Source of the DNA: Roseibium aggregatum
Lineage (GTDB): Bacteria; Pseudomonadota; Alphaproteobacteria; Rhizobiales; Stappiaceae
Length of the DNA stretch: 64,000 nt
Reading direction: 5' to 3'
Assembly (NCBI RefSeq): GCF_017309185.1
Contig: NZ_JAEKJZ010000001.1
Span: 310,001-374,000, forward strand
Shown here: positions 36,225 to 45,191 of the stretch, in pieces
Layout: each line of letters opens with the position of its first letter
Numbering within the stretch: the first letter of the stretch is position 1
Notes under the pieces: generated by a model
Databases searched by the model: none
Told to the model about the DNA's origin: nothing
What the model saw: only the letters and a program-made list of their open reading frames with translations
Translations under genes and position numbers: made by a program

Positions 36225-37100
36225 ATGCTCGATCTTGACCAGCTTCGAACCTTTGTGGCGATTGCGGAAAGCGGCAGTTTCACGAAAGCCGCGGAGAACG
36301 TTCACAAGACCCAATCCGCCGTTTCGATGCAGATGCGCCGGCTGGAAGAACGGATTGGCAAGCCGCTGTTCACGCGGGTCGGGCGCCAGTCCCGGCTGAC
36401 CGAGCACGGCGAGCGGCTGCTGCATTACGCACGCCGGCTGGTCCAACTCAACGACGAGACCCTGGCGGCCTTCGACGACACCGAACTCGCCGGTCTGGTC
36501 AGGCTCGGCACACCGGATGACTATGCCGACCGGTTCCTGCCCGAGATCCTGGCGCGGTTTTCAAGGTCCAACCCCAAGGCGGAAGTGAGCGTGGTCTGTG
36601 CGCCGACCCCCAATCTGGCCGACATGATCGCGGACGGCGAACTCGATGTCGCCATCATCACCCACGTGCAGAGGAAGGGGCGCAAGCAGGTTGAACTCGT
36701 CCGCCGGGAGCCGCTTCTCTGGGTTGCCTCGGCCCGCCACGCGGTGGAAAACGAAACGCCGTTGCCTCTGGCGCTCGGCCGGGCGACCTGCGACTGGCGC
36801 AAGGCGGCCATAAGCGTCCTTGAAGAGCAGGGCCGCGAACACCGGCTGCTTTACTCCAGCTGGAACTCGACCGCGGTCGGCGCCGCCGTGCTTGCCGGGC
36901 TCGCCATTTCGGTGCTGCCGGAATCGGCGCTCCGCTCCGGAATGCGGGTTCTGACCGAAGCCGACGGCTTTCCGAGGCTGCCGGAATGCGAAATCGGAAT
37001 CATGCGGTCCTGGCAGAAGAACTCCAGGGTTACGGAGGCGCTTGTCGAACACATCGTGTCTTCGCTCGACAATCTCTCTGTTCCGCAGGCAGCCGAATAA
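36225..37100 (+). CDS. LysR family transcriptional regulator, 291 aa (first of a tandem pair)
   Basis: N-terminal winged helix-turn-helix (residues 4-62): LDQLRTFVAIAESGSFTKAA, VHKTQSAVSMQMRRLEERIG. The effector domain follows (from about 90; LVRLGTPDDYADRFLPEIL). The recognition helix is nearly identical to that of the next gene, and the two proteins align along their whole length, so they are recent paralogues. AT-rich DNA before the start (36090-36180) is likely its promoter. Targets are unknown; the downstream DMT exporter gene is on the other strand and convergent. Confidence 0.92.
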   Translation: MLDLDQLRTFVAIAESGSFTKAAENVHKTQSAVSMQMRRLEERIGKPLFTRVGRQSRLTEHGERLLHYARRLVQLNDETLAAFDDTELAGLVRLGTPDDYADRFLPEILARFSRSNPKAEVSVVCAPTPNLADMIADGELDVAIITHVQRKGRKQVELVRREPLLWVASARHAVENETPLPLALGRATCDWRKAAISVLEEQGREHRLLYSSWNSTAVGAAVLAGLAISVLPESALRSGMRVLTEADGFPRLPECEIGIMRSWQKNSRVTEALVEHIVSSLDNLSVPQAAE

Positions 37101-37203
37101 TGTGATTACGTTGAATCCTAATTATTCTTGATATATTATCAGTTGATTAATTCGAATCTCATATCGCCTTTCGGGTACGACGCTCTTCTTTTGAGGATCC
37201 AGC

Positions 37204-38097
37204 ATGAACCACGCTCTGGATATCGACCAGCTTCGGACCTTTTTGGCAATCGCGGAGCTTGGGAGTTTCACCAAGGCAGGCGAGGCGGTGCACAAGACCC
37301 AGTCCGCCGTATCCATGCAGATGCGCCGGCTCGAGGAACGCGTCGGTCAGCCGATCTTCATAAAGGACGGACGCCAGTCCAGACTGACCGAAGACGGCCA
37401 GCGGCTGGTGGAATATGCCCGGCGGATGATCCTTCTGAACGACGAGACGCTGTCCGCCTTCAACGGCCGCAAGGAAGTCGGTCACGTGAAGCTCGGCGTT
37501 CCCGACGACTATGCGGATCGTTTGCTGCCCCAGGTTCTGGCGGCCTTCAACAGGCTGAACCCGTCGATTGAAGTTCAGGTCGAATGTTCCTCGAGTGCGA
37601 AACTGACCGAGGCGATCCGGGACAAGGCATTGGATGTCGCCATCACGACTTCGGGCGATAGCGTTGACCTGCGCGGCGAGATCATTCGCCGCGAGCCGCT
37701 TTACTGGGTGACCTCGTCCCAGCATTCCGCCCACACCGAAGATGTGGTGCGGCTGGCGCTCGGGCCGTCGACCTGCAGCTGGCGACGTCTGTCCATGGAA
37801 GCGCTCGACAGGGCCGGACGGCAATACCGCGTGTCCTACACGAGCTCCAGCGCGGCCGCGCTCGTAGGAGCGGTGCAGGCCGGTCTGGCGGTGACGGTTT
37901 TCCCGGAAAGCGCGATCCGCGACGGCATGCGCATTCTGGACGAGAAGGACGGGTTCCCGGCGCTGCCTTATTGCGACATTGCACTGCTGAGGGCGGATAC
38001 GGCCCGCGAGGCCATGCACGACACCCTTTGCAATCATCTGATCGCGGCGATCGGAAACGTAGGCCCCGGGGCTCCCAGCCAGCTTGCCGCCGAATAG
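37204..38097 (+). CDS. LysR family transcriptional regulator, 297 aa (second of a tandem pair)
   Basis: Paralogue of the preceding gene. The helix-turn-helix reads IDQLRTFLAIAELGSFTKAG then VHKTQSAVSMQMRRLEERVG, and the effector domain starts HVKLGVPDDYADRLLPQVLA. The recognition helix is the same as in the neighbour, so both may bind related sites, while the effector halves have diverged. It has its own AT-rich upstream region (37105-37190) and GAGG before the ATG. It converges with the DMT exporter gene at 38131. Confidence 0.92.
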   Translation: MNHALDIDQLRTFLAIAELGSFTKAGEAVHKTQSAVSMQMRRLEERVGQPIFIKDGRQSRLTEDGQRLVEYARRMILLNDETLSAFNGRKEVGHVKLGVPDDYADRLLPQVLAAFNRLNPSIEVQVECSSSAKLTEAIRDKALDVAITTSGDSVDLRGEIIRREPLYWVTSSQHSAHTEDVVRLALGPSTCSWRRLSMEALDRAGRQYRVSYTSSSAAALVGAVQAGLAVTVFPESAIRDGMRILDEKDGFPALPYCDIALLRADTAREAMHDTLCNHLIAAIGNVGPGAPSQLAAE

Positions 38098-38130
38098 GCG
38101 CCGGAGTAAGGCGCGAAAACGGGGCCCGGT

Positions 38131-39045
38131 TCAGCGGGACCGGATCATAAGGATGTTGCCGGCGATGACGAGGGCCAGTCCCGCCGCGGCCGTCAGGGTC
38201 CACTGGTAGCCTTCGAAAAGCGTCGACACGGTCAGGGCGACGACGGGAAACAGAACGGTGACGTAGCCCGCGCCGGCAGCGCCGATACGGCCGAGCAGCG
38301 TCAGGTAGGACGCGAAGGCGATGACGGAGGCAACCAGCGCCAGATACACTAGGCTGCCAAGATAGGTCACCGATAATTCGGGGGCGAAACTCTGGCCTCT
38401 GAGCGCGGAGACAAGTCCGATAAAGCCTGTCCCGTAGAGCATGCCCCAGGCCGTGGCGGGCATCACGGAAATGCCCTGACGCTGGGCCTGTGCCGACAGC
38501 ATGTTGCCGGTGCAAAAGGACAGGGTGCCGCCGACGCAGAGGGCCAGTCCCAAAAAGGCTTCGGCGTTGAAATCCGCGCCGGCCAGTTTCGGCCAGAACA
38601 TGAGACCGACGCCGCAAAAGCCGAGAAGGCCCGCCGTGAGGGCGAGCGGGTTCGGACGCTGACCGAAAAACAGGAAACCCAGACCCAGGTTGAAAACGGA
38701 AGCGGTCGAAAAGATCACCGCGAGCAGGCCGGAGGGAAGGCTGGCCGCACCGTAATAGAACAGCGTGAAATTGGTCGAGAACATCAGCACACCGAGGCCG
38801 GCGAAGCGAAAATGGTCCTTGAGCGGAAAGGCCATTCTGTCGCCCCGGATCTTCACCCATACCATCATGATCGCGGCGGCCAGAACGAAACGCCAGAAGA
38901 CGGACACCTCCGGCGCGACCGTCGCGATCTGCCCTTTCATGGCGATCCAGCTGAAACCCCAGGCAAAGACGGTAACCGCGTAGAGCCCGAAATCGGCGGC
39001 GGCTCCGCCGGTCTGGCTGCGGAGGGAAGGCGTGGCGACGCTCAT
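38131..39045 (-). CDS. EamA/DMT family transporter, 304 aa
   Basis: Ten-helix drug/metabolite transporter with two EamA repeats. The first begins LYAVTVFAWGFSWIAMKGQI near residue 20, the second around 150-165 (LALCVGGTLSFCTGNML). Substrates of DMT exporters are mostly amino acids or metabolites and are not predictable. ATG 39045 is used, with ATG 39054 as an alternative; neither has a clear ribosome site. It is divergent from the GATase gene, with a 140-base AT-rich region between. Confidence 0.87.
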   Translation of the reverse strand: MSVATPSLRSQTGGAAADFGLYAVTVFAWGFSWIAMKGQIATVAPEVSVFWRFVLAAAIMMVWVKIRGDRMAFPLKDHFRFAGLGVLMFSTNFTLFYYGAASLPSGLLAVIFSTASVFNLGLGFLFFGQRPNPLALTAGLLGFCGVGLMFWPKLAGADFNAEAFLGLALCVGGTLSFCTGNMLSAQAQRQGISVMPATAWGMLYGTGFIGLVSALRGQSFAPELSVTYLGSLVYLALVASVIAFASYLTLLGRIGAAGAGYVTVLFPVVALTVSTLFEGYQWTLTAAAGLALVIAGNILMIRSR

Positions 39046-39185
39046 GAACAACATCCGGAAGGGTGGAAACGCCTGCCAATTTGCGCCTCTGCAAACTTCA
39101 ACGCAAATGATTGTTTTTGATATTCCTATCAGGGTATTGAATAGCTGATTTTGCGCGGATGGGATTGAGAAGGGGTCTACGGGAC

Positions 39186-39884
39186 ATGGATTTTCTCGTG
39201 ATCGAGAACTACCGCGGCACGGACCTCGGGCTGATGGGACGGGTTGCGGCGGCGGACGGTTTCCGGTGGCATACCGTATCGGCGTGGCAGGGCGAAGCGG
39301 TTCCCGAGGCGGCCGGCGCGTACCGTGGTCTTGTTGTCCTGGGCGGCGCGCAGGACGCGCTTGCCGACGACGACTACCCCTTTCTGCCCGAGGTCTGCGC
39401 CTTGATCCGGGCGTTCCACCGTCTGGACAGGCCCGTTCTAGGCATCTGCCTCGGGAGCCAGCTGATTGCCCGTGCCTTCGGCGGAGGCAACGTTCTCGGC
39501 CGGCCTGTCGAGTTCGGATGGCAGGCCGTGGTGCCCACGGAGGAAGGCAGGTCGGACCCGGTCCTCGCAACGCTTGAGGATGGTGCGCCGCTGTTTCACT
39601 GGCACTCGGACACGGTCACCCTGCCCGAGGGCGCGGTGCATCTGGCGCAAAGCGACATGACGCCGGTCCAGGCCTTTCGCCTGGGCCGCGCGACCTATGC
39701 GATCCAGTTCCACTTCGAGACGGGACTGGAGGATGTGCGCCGGTGGAGCGAAACCTTTCCGGACGATATCCGCGTGCACACCCCGGACTGGGACACCCGT
39801 TTTGAAACCGAAGCCGCACGCCACGCCTCCGAGGCGGACGCAACCGGCACAGCCCTCAGCCGGGCCTGGCTGTCGCTGCTGTAG
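39186..39884 (+). CDS. Class I glutamine amidotransferase-like protein, 232 aa
   Basis: Triad-type GATase: the nucleophile is Cys88 in VLGICLGSQL, with His176 and Glu178 in QFHFET. The oxyanion strand is VVLGGAQDALADDD. No synthetase domain is fused, which is usual for the stand-alone GMP-synthase-like family (COG0518) that includes gamma-glutamyl hydrolase-type enzymes. ATG 39186 follows a GAGAAGGGG sequence. Its partner, if any, is not in this region. The substrate is unknown. Confidence 0.85.
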   Translation: MDFLVIENYRGTDLGLMGRVAAADGFRWHTVSAWQGEAVPEAAGAYRGLVVLGGAQDALADDDYPFLPEVCALIRAFHRLDRPVLGICLGSQLIARAFGGGNVLGRPVEFGWQAVVPTEEGRSDPVLATLEDGAPLFHWHSDTVTLPEGAVHLAQSDMTPVQAFRLGRATYAIQFHFETGLEDVRRWSETFPDDIRVHTPDWDTRFETEAARHASEADATGTALSRAWLSLL

Positions 39885-39959
39885 CGAAAGAGGGCAGGTT
39901 CCCTAAGTCGAGAACACAAGGATCATGCCCTGGCCGGGCCTTTTCAATCATGCTTGAGG

Positions 39960-40087
39960 TTGTCGTCCCGGTTTGACGCGAAGCGTCAAGACCGGGATCC
40001 AGTACCCCGTGAGGATCGCTTCCGGGAAATCTGCACTGTCAATTGATTACTGGGTCCCGGTCCTGGCTGACGCCAAACCGGGACAAC
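39960..40087. repeat. Large imperfect inverted repeat, REP/RIME-like element
   Basis: The left arm starts GTCGTCCCGGTTTGACGCG at 39962 and runs through ACCGGGATCCAGTA (to about 40004). The right arm runs from TACTGGGTCCCGG (40048) through CCAAACCGGGACAAC (to 40087). The two arms are complementary over most of about 40 bases, and each arm contains its own smaller palindrome. It fills most of the gap between the GATase gene and lldD-type gene. Related copies are at 18600-18636 and 63326-63455. Confidence 0.75.
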
Positions 40088-40214
40088 AAGTGAATCGACG
40101 AAATGCGCCGTTGATCAACCTGCGTTGGCTTGACCGGACGGCAGTGGACCAAATCCGGCAGTGACAAAGCGAGAATGTTCACCGTAAGGGCAAGGCCGCT
40201 CCGGTGGGCCGGCG

Positions 40215-41351
40215 TCACAGCACCAGATTGTGACGCCCGACCTTCGTGATGTCGGTTTCGCCGCACAATCCCATGGTGACGTCCAGTTCCTTCTGAAGGA
40301 TTTCCAGAACCCGGGTCACGCCGGGCTTGCCCATGGCGCCGAGGCCGTAGACGAAGGCGCGGCCGATGAAGGTGCTGTGAGCCCCCATGGCGACGGCCTT
40401 GAAGATGTCCTGTCCGGAACGGATGCCGCTGTCGAAATGGACTTCGATCTTGTCGCCGACCGCGTCGACGATATCGCCGAGCACTTCATAGGATGCCAGC
40501 GCCCCGTCGAGCTGGCGGCCGCCGTGGTTGGAGACGACGATGGCGTCCGCGCCGGTCTCCACGGCAAGCTTCGCGTCCTCGACATCGTTGATGCCCTTCA
40601 GGATCAACTTGCGGTCCCAATGTTTCTTGACCCATTCGACGGACGACCAGTCGAGCGTCGGGTCGAACTGGCTCGCGGTCCATTCAGAGAGCGAACTCAT
40701 GTCGTCAACACCGGAAACGTGGCCGTGAATGTTGCCGAACTGGTGCCGCTTGGTCTTCATCATGTTCCAGCACCAGCGCGGCTTGAAGAGAAGGTCGACG
40801 AGCACGTTGGGTTTTGGTTTCGGGGGCGTGCTGAGGCCGTTCTTGATGTCCTGGTGGCGCTGGCCGAGCACCTGGAGGTCCAGGGTGAGCACGAGAGCGG
40901 AGCAGCCGGCGTCCTTCGCCCGGCGCATCAGGCTTTCCGAAAAACCCCGGTCGCGCATCACATAGAGCTGAAACCAGTAGGGTTTGCTGGTGTGGGCGGC
41001 AACATCCTCGATGGAACAGACGCTCATGGTGGAGAGGGTGAACGGAACGCCGAACGCCTCGGCGGCCTGGGCGGCGAGAATTTCTCCATCCGCATGCTGC
41101 ATGCCGGTGATGCCGACAGGGGCGAGTGCGACCGGCATGGAGACGTCCTCTCCGATCATCGTCGTTTTGAGAGACCGGTTGTCGATGTTGCAGGCAACCC
41201 GCTGGCGCAGTTTCTGGCGCTGCAGGGCCGCCTCGTTTTCCCGGTAGGTGCTCTGGGTCCAGGAGCCCGTGTCGGCATAGTCGTAAAACATTTTCGGCAC
41301 CCGGCGCCTGGCCAGCGCCTGCATGTCCGCAACATCAGTCACAACGGTCAT
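40215..41351 (-). CDS. FMN-dependent alpha-hydroxy-acid oxidase/dehydrogenase (LldD family), 378 aa
   Basis: TIM-barrel flavoprotein that oxidises L-lactate or another L-2-hydroxy acid. The start (MTVVTDVADMQALARRRVP, ATG 41351, AGGA upstream) is typical. FMN and substrate motifs are PVALAPVGITGMQHADGE, WFQLYVMRDRGF, KGINDVEDAKLAVETGADAI and VVSNHGGRQLDG with the catalytic His, then DSGIRSGQDIFKA. It overlaps the upstream FCD regulator by four bases (ATGA), so the two form one operon. L-lactate dehydrogenase is the most common role of this pairing, but mandelate or glycolate type activity is not excluded. Confidence 0.9.
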   Translation of the reverse strand: MTVVTDVADMQALARRRVPKMFYDYADTGSWTQSTYRENEAALQRQKLRQRVACNIDNRSLKTTMIGEDVSMPVALAPVGITGMQHADGEILAAQAAEAFGVPFTLSTMSVCSIEDVAAHTSKPYWFQLYVMRDRGFSESLMRRAKDAGCSALVLTLDLQVLGQRHQDIKNGLSTPPKPKPNVLVDLLFKPRWCWNMMKTKRHQFGNIHGHVSGVDDMSSLSEWTASQFDPTLDWSSVEWVKKHWDRKLILKGINDVEDAKLAVETGADAIVVSNHGGRQLDGALASYEVLGDIVDAVGDKIEVHFDSGIRSGQDIFKAVAMGAHSTFIGRAFVYGLGAMGKPGVTRVLEILQKELDVTMGLCGETDITKVGRHNLVL

Positions 41352-42148
41352 TGAGTAGTCCTCCGGGTGTCTCGGCCTCGAGACGGTTGTTTGAGAGATT
41401 TTGTGCGCCTGAGACCCGCCAGCTGTTCCCGCTGCTGCATGTCCTCGGCCTCGGCGAGAGCGCCGCGCACATAGTCGATGTGGTCTTGCGATACGCTTCT
41501 GGCCCTTGCGGGGTCGCCATCGCGAATGGCATCGGCGATGGCCTTGTGCTGCCGCAGAAGCTCGACACGGGCGGTCGGATGGCCGTAAAGCTGCCCGCGA
41601 TTGTAAAAGACACCGTTTTCCAACAGCCGGTAGCAAGACCGCAGGGTGTGCAGAAGCACCACATTGTGCGCCGCTTCGCCGACCGCATTGTGAAAGTCCA
41701 CATCCAGCCGGCTTTCCGCGGAAAGGTTTACGGTCTCGTGGGCGACCTGCATTCGCTCGACGATGGCGTCGAGCCGGGCGACGTCGGAAGGGGCGGCTCG
41801 CCGCGCGGCCTGTTCCGCCGCCTGAGCCTCGATCCCGCGCCGGAACTCGAAGTAATCGTCGATCGCCTTGGGGTGACGTGCGATCAGGTCGATGACCGCT
41901 TCGGAAAAGACCGGGCCGATCAGGTCGCAGACAAAGGTTCCGCCACCACGGCGGGCCTCGATCAGCTGACGCTCCTCCAGGGTCTTCAGCGCATCCCGCA
42001 GGACTGGCCGCGAGACCTTGAGTTGCTCGGCCAGATCGCGTTCGGACGGCAGTCGGTCGCCGGAGGTCAGAACGCCCTTGAGGATCAGGTCCTCGATTTG
42101 CTCGATCACGGTGCTGGCCGTGTTCTGATGCTCAACGGGCTGGAACAA
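41348..42148 (-). CDS. GntR family (FCD/FadR subgroup) transcriptional regulator, about 266 aa
   Basis: Winged helix-turn-helix near residues 8-75 (TVIEQIEDLILKGVLTSGDR, LPSERDLAEQLKVSRPVLRD, RRGGGTFV) followed by a helical FCD ligand domain. No ATG or GTG fits the usual start; TTG at 42148 is proposed, giving FQPVEHQNTAST as in relatives, with AGGAT about ten bases upstream. The frame stays open to 42253. The gene is translationally coupled to the hydroxy-acid oxidase, so it probably responds to that substrate (LldR-like). Half-sites TTGGTCA (42197) and TGACCA (42226) upstream resemble FadR-type operator halves. Confidence 0.82.
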   Translation of the reverse strand: MFQPVEHQNTASTVIEQIEDLILKGVLTSGDRLPSERDLAEQLKVSRPVLRDALKTLEERQLIEARRGGGTFVCDLIGPVFSEAVIDLIARHPKAIDDYFEFRRGIEAQAAEQAARRAAPSDVARLDAIVERMQVAHETVNLSAESRLDVDFHNAVGEAAHNVVLLHTLRSCYRLLENGVFYNRGQLYGHPTARVELLRQHKAIADAIRDGDPARARSVSQDHIDYVRGALAEAEDMQQREQLAGLRRTKSLKQPSRGRDTRRTTQ

Positions 42149-42328
42149 TTGTGGCGGATCCTGTTTGACCGGCGCACCGTAGTTTTGAAAACAGCATTGG
42201 TCAATTTTTTTATCCAATTTGACGATGACCAGACCCCATGCGGCAAAACGCAAGCGGCGATTGGCGTTCCCTTTTCCTTAAGATCGATGTAGGAAACTTG
42301 AAAAGAGAGGAAACACAGGAGCGGCCGC

Positions 42329-43627
42329 GTGGATCGAAGATCTGAAAACGGGTCGGCACTTCCGGCCTTCAGGTCGTCGCCGCTGCGCGAGCGGGTGCTG
42401 GGCGAAATGCATGCCCGGCCGTTCCGGCCGCTGAGCAGTCCCCGAATTGTCTTGCACTATGCCTTCCTGACCAATGCAGAGGAGGCGTCCGCCGATCAGG
42501 CCTGGTTTTCCGAGTTCTGCATTTCCCACGGCAACAATGGCCCGGCCAGGGGCACACGCCACCACACGCTGGCCTTTGGCGGCGGAACACTGAGTTGGGA
42601 GCAGCACGCGGAGTTCACCACCTATACCTGGGACGGCGCCGCGCCGCCGGACAAGGTGTTCGGGCCGGTTCCCGCGAGCCATCCGTTCGGGGCGGCCTTC
42701 CGGGCGCCGGGCGATCTTCTGGTGGCGGCGCGTCTGGAGCTCAAGGCCCCGGTCGAAGGAGAGGACTGGCGCAACCACTTCGACCCAAGCAGCCTGACGG
42801 TCTCCAACGTGGCGGACGGCGAAGCGATGGTGGCGACGGACTTCAGGCAGGATGGCGATGGTCTCACCCGGTTTCTGGTCTTCAACCGGACCTTGAGCGA
42901 GACACAGTCGGGCGCCGTTGTGCAGCGCCTTCTGGAAATCGAGACCTATCGCACGCTTGCCATGCTTGGCCTGTTCGAGGCCTCGGCGCTTCAGCCGGAC
43001 ATCCGCCGCTACGAAATCGAGTTGGCCGAGCTCACCGGTAAGATGAAGGACACGGCGGCTCTGGGCGCGAACCAGGATCTGCTGCATCAACTGTCGGTGC
43101 TCGCCGCGGCGCTGGAGGCCGGGGCGACGGCAAGTACGTTCCGCTTCGGCGCGAGTCGGGCCTATCATGAAATCGTGAAATCGCGGATCGGCGTGTTGCA
43201 GGAAGAGGCCGCGCCCGGGGAATTGTCCCTGACCGGATTTCTGTCCCGGCGCCTCGCGCCCGCCATGCGCACCTGTCAGGCGATCGAGGAACGTCAGGCA
43301 ATGTTGTCGAGAAAACTCGCCCGGGCGACCACGCTGCTGCGAACGCGGGTGGATGTGGAGCTGGAACAGCAGAACCGCAGCCTGTTGGAATCCATGAACC
43401 GCCGGGCGCATCTCCAGCTCAGGCTGCAGCAGACCGTGGAAGGACTGTCGGTCGCGGCGGTGAGCTACTATGTGGTCGGCCTGATTTCCTATCTCTCGAA
43501 GGCCGCCAAGCATGCGGGGCTCCCGGTCCCCGATTCGAACGTGATGACCGGGGTCGCGGTCCCGGTCGTTGTGCTGGCGATCTGGTGGACCGTGCGCCGT
43601 ATCCGCAAACAGCACGGTGAGCATTGA
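42329..43627 (+). CDS. DUF3422 family membrane-anchored protein, 432 aa
   Basis: Belongs to a conserved proteobacterial family without an assigned function. GTG at 42329 follows AGGAG by seven bases. The N terminus has the family signature RERVLGEMHARPFRPLSSPR, then RHHTLAFGGGTLSWEQHAEF and TTYTWDG. The middle is alpha-helical (LAARTLLRTRVDVELEQQN-like region near 335-370). Two hydrophobic segments at the end (about 375-395 and 405-422) anchor the large domain to the inner membrane. It is divergent from the FCD regulator gene. Confidence 0.9.
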   Translation: MDRRSENGSALPAFRSSPLRERVLGEMHARPFRPLSSPRIVLHYAFLTNAEEASADQAWFSEFCISHGNNGPARGTRHHTLAFGGGTLSWEQHAEFTTYTWDGAAPPDKVFGPVPASHPFGAAFRAPGDLLVAARLELKAPVEGEDWRNHFDPSSLTVSNVADGEAMVATDFRQDGDGLTRFLVFNRTLSETQSGAVVQRLLEIETYRTLAMLGLFEASALQPDIRRYEIELAELTGKMKDTAALGANQDLLHQLSVLAAALEAGATASTFRFGASRAYHEIVKSRIGVLQEEAAPGELSLTGFLSRRLAPAMRTCQAIEERQAMLSRKLARATTLLRTRVDVELEQQNRSLLESMNRRAHLQLRLQQTVEGLSVAAVSYYVVGLISYLSKAAKHAGLPVPDSNVMTGVAVPVVVLAIWWTVRRIRKQHGEH

Positions 43628-43703
43628 AGAAGAGAGACAGGAAACCCTAATCCCTGACGTGCCGGGCAGGTCTGCGAAGACGTCTCTGCCGCCGTTTTCG
43701 ATC

Positions 43704-44483
43704 CTATGCGCTCAGCTTGCCCAGGACAGCGGTGTGAAGCTCCGGTGACGCACACGCGACGATGGCTCCGCTCGAGGCAAGCGTCAGAGATTGACCCTCC
43801 CAGCCGGAAATAATGCCACCCGCTTCCTGCACGACCGGGCACAGGGCGCATATGTCATAGGCGTCCAGGTCGTCCGCGTTGAGGCATATGTCTATCAGGC
43901 CACGCGACAGCGCGCCGTAAGCCGGAGCCCCGCCATCGAACACTCTCAGCCGGCCGCTCGTCCGGAGCCGGTCGTATCCCCTGGCGCATCGGCCGACGAA
44001 GCTGTCGGGGTTGGCCAGGCTGACGATGGCCTCATCGATATCTTGCCGTCCGCTGCTTCGGACCAGGCGCCCGCCGAACCGTGTGCCTTTTCCTTCCGCA
44101 GCGACATATCGAGTTCCCGTCAACGGAAGATCGATAATGCCCAGAACCGGGGTCCCGTCCCGGCATACGCTTATGAGGGACGCGAAGTTGAGCAGACCTG
44201 TCCCGAACTGGCGCGTGCCGTCGATCGGGTCGAGAACCCAGGTGAAGGCACTTTTGCCGATGTCGGAGCCATATTCCTCGCCGAGGAGCCCATGGGACGG
44301 GAAAAGCGCCTGTATCCGCTCCCGCCACAGGGTTTCGATGGACAGATCGGCGTCCGTCAGGGAAGACCCGTCAGGTTTGTAGGTGACTGCCAGATCGCTT
44401 TGCCAGGCTCGGCGCGCCAGGTTCGAGCCAGCTTCGGCGAGGCTGACGGCCGCCGCCAGGATTTCGTCGAGTTCAATAGACAT
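43704..44483 (-). CDS. Inositol monophosphatase / histidinol-phosphatase-like protein, 259 aa
   Basis: Mg-dependent phosphatase of the IMPase fold. Metal-site motifs are GLLGEEYG (Glu pair near residue 70) and WVLDPIDGTRQFGTG (near 87), with DAYDICALCPVVQEAGG near 215 as the third site. The ATG at 44483 begins MSIELDEIL; the frame is open to 44540. Substrates in this family include inositol-1-phosphate, histidinol phosphate (HisN) and PAP; the RQFGTG variant after DPIDGT is frequent in HisN-like members. The window ends in hisG, but 20 kb away, so no operon link supports histidine synthesis. Confidence 0.87.
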   Translation of the reverse strand: MSIELDEILAAAVSLAEAGSNLARRAWQSDLAVTYKPDGSSLTDADLSIETLWRERIQALFPSHGLLGEEYGSDIGKSAFTWVLDPIDGTRQFGTGLLNFASLISVCRDGTPVLGIIDLPLTGTRYVAAEGKGTRFGGRLVRSSGRQDIDEAIVSLANPDSFVGRCARGYDRLRTSGRLRVFDGGAPAYGALSRGLIDICLNADDLDAYDICALCPVVQEAGGIISGWEGQSLTLASSGAIVACASPELHTAVLGKLSA

Positions 44484-44548
44484 CAGGGGCTCACGTGAAG
44501 GGCTGGCAACTGCATCACGATCATGATTCGAAGGCTGCATGAATCAAC

Positions 44549-44574
44549 AAACCCCTGACGAATGCCAGGGGTTT
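44549..44574 (-). terminator. Rho-independent terminator of the cytochrome c gene
   Basis: On the minus strand AAACCCCTG pairs with CAGGGGTTT around an 8-base loop; the stem itself ends in TTT. It lies 59 bases after the cytochrome stop and upstream of the phosphatase start. Confidence 0.75.
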
Positions 44575-44632
44575 GCAAGCGGTCAGAAGCCGGGTGAATC
44601 CGGCCATGCCGGGCTTGTAAGCGCGACAAGCC

Positions 44633-45028
44633 CTATTCGCTGGAACCGTCTTCCTTGAACTGGGCGAGATAGGCGATGACATCGGCCCGGTCCTGTTCCT
44701 TCTTCAGGCCGGCAAAGGCCATCTTGCCTTTCGGGATGACGTCCTTGGGCTTTGTCAGGTAGGCGTCGAGGGTCTCGACATCCCAGACCTTGCCGTCGCC
44801 CAGTTCAATGAGCGCTTTGGAATATTTGTAACCTTCGACCTCGCCCCAGCTTCGGTCGACGACGCCGTTCAGTTGCGGTCCGACCTTGTTTTTCGCCTTG
44901 GGGCCGACGGCATGGCATGCCTTGCATTTCTTGAAGACTTTCTCGCCCTTGGCGACGTCGCCCTCGGCGCTCGCCTGAACGGTCAGGGCCAGAAGTGCGG
45001 TTCCGGCGATCATCAGCAGTCGCTGCAT
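44633..45028 (-). CDS. Class I c-type cytochrome, 131 aa
   Basis: Periplasmic electron carrier of the cytochrome c2/c550 class. Signal peptide residues 1-21 (MQRLLMIAGTALLALTVQASA), haem attachment CKACH at about residues 34-38, and the axial Met in KGKMAFAGLKK near 103. ATG 45028 is chosen for spacing to GGGAG; ATG 45031 is equally possible. The protein is monohaem, soluble and lysine-rich, like carriers that dock to oxidases or dehydrogenases. It forms a single-gene unit closed by the terminator at 44549-44574. Confidence 0.95.
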   Translation of the reverse strand: MQRLLMIAGTALLALTVQASAEGDVAKGEKVFKKCKACHAVGPKAKNKVGPQLNGVVDRSWGEVEGYKYSKALIELGDGKVWDVETLDAYLTKPKDVIPKGKMAFAGLKKEQDRADVIAYLAQFKEDGSSE

Positions 45029-45191
45029 CATTTTCTCCCTCAAATTGGGTGAATAAAAACCCGGACGATAGAGAACAGGATATCAGCTTCTTATGCAAGT
45101 GACGGACGGTCGCATCTGGTTGGAGCAGGCCCTGTCCGGTTGCCGGCCGATGCGGCAATGATCGCGGACGGTCTTGCCGGCACCGGGAGCT

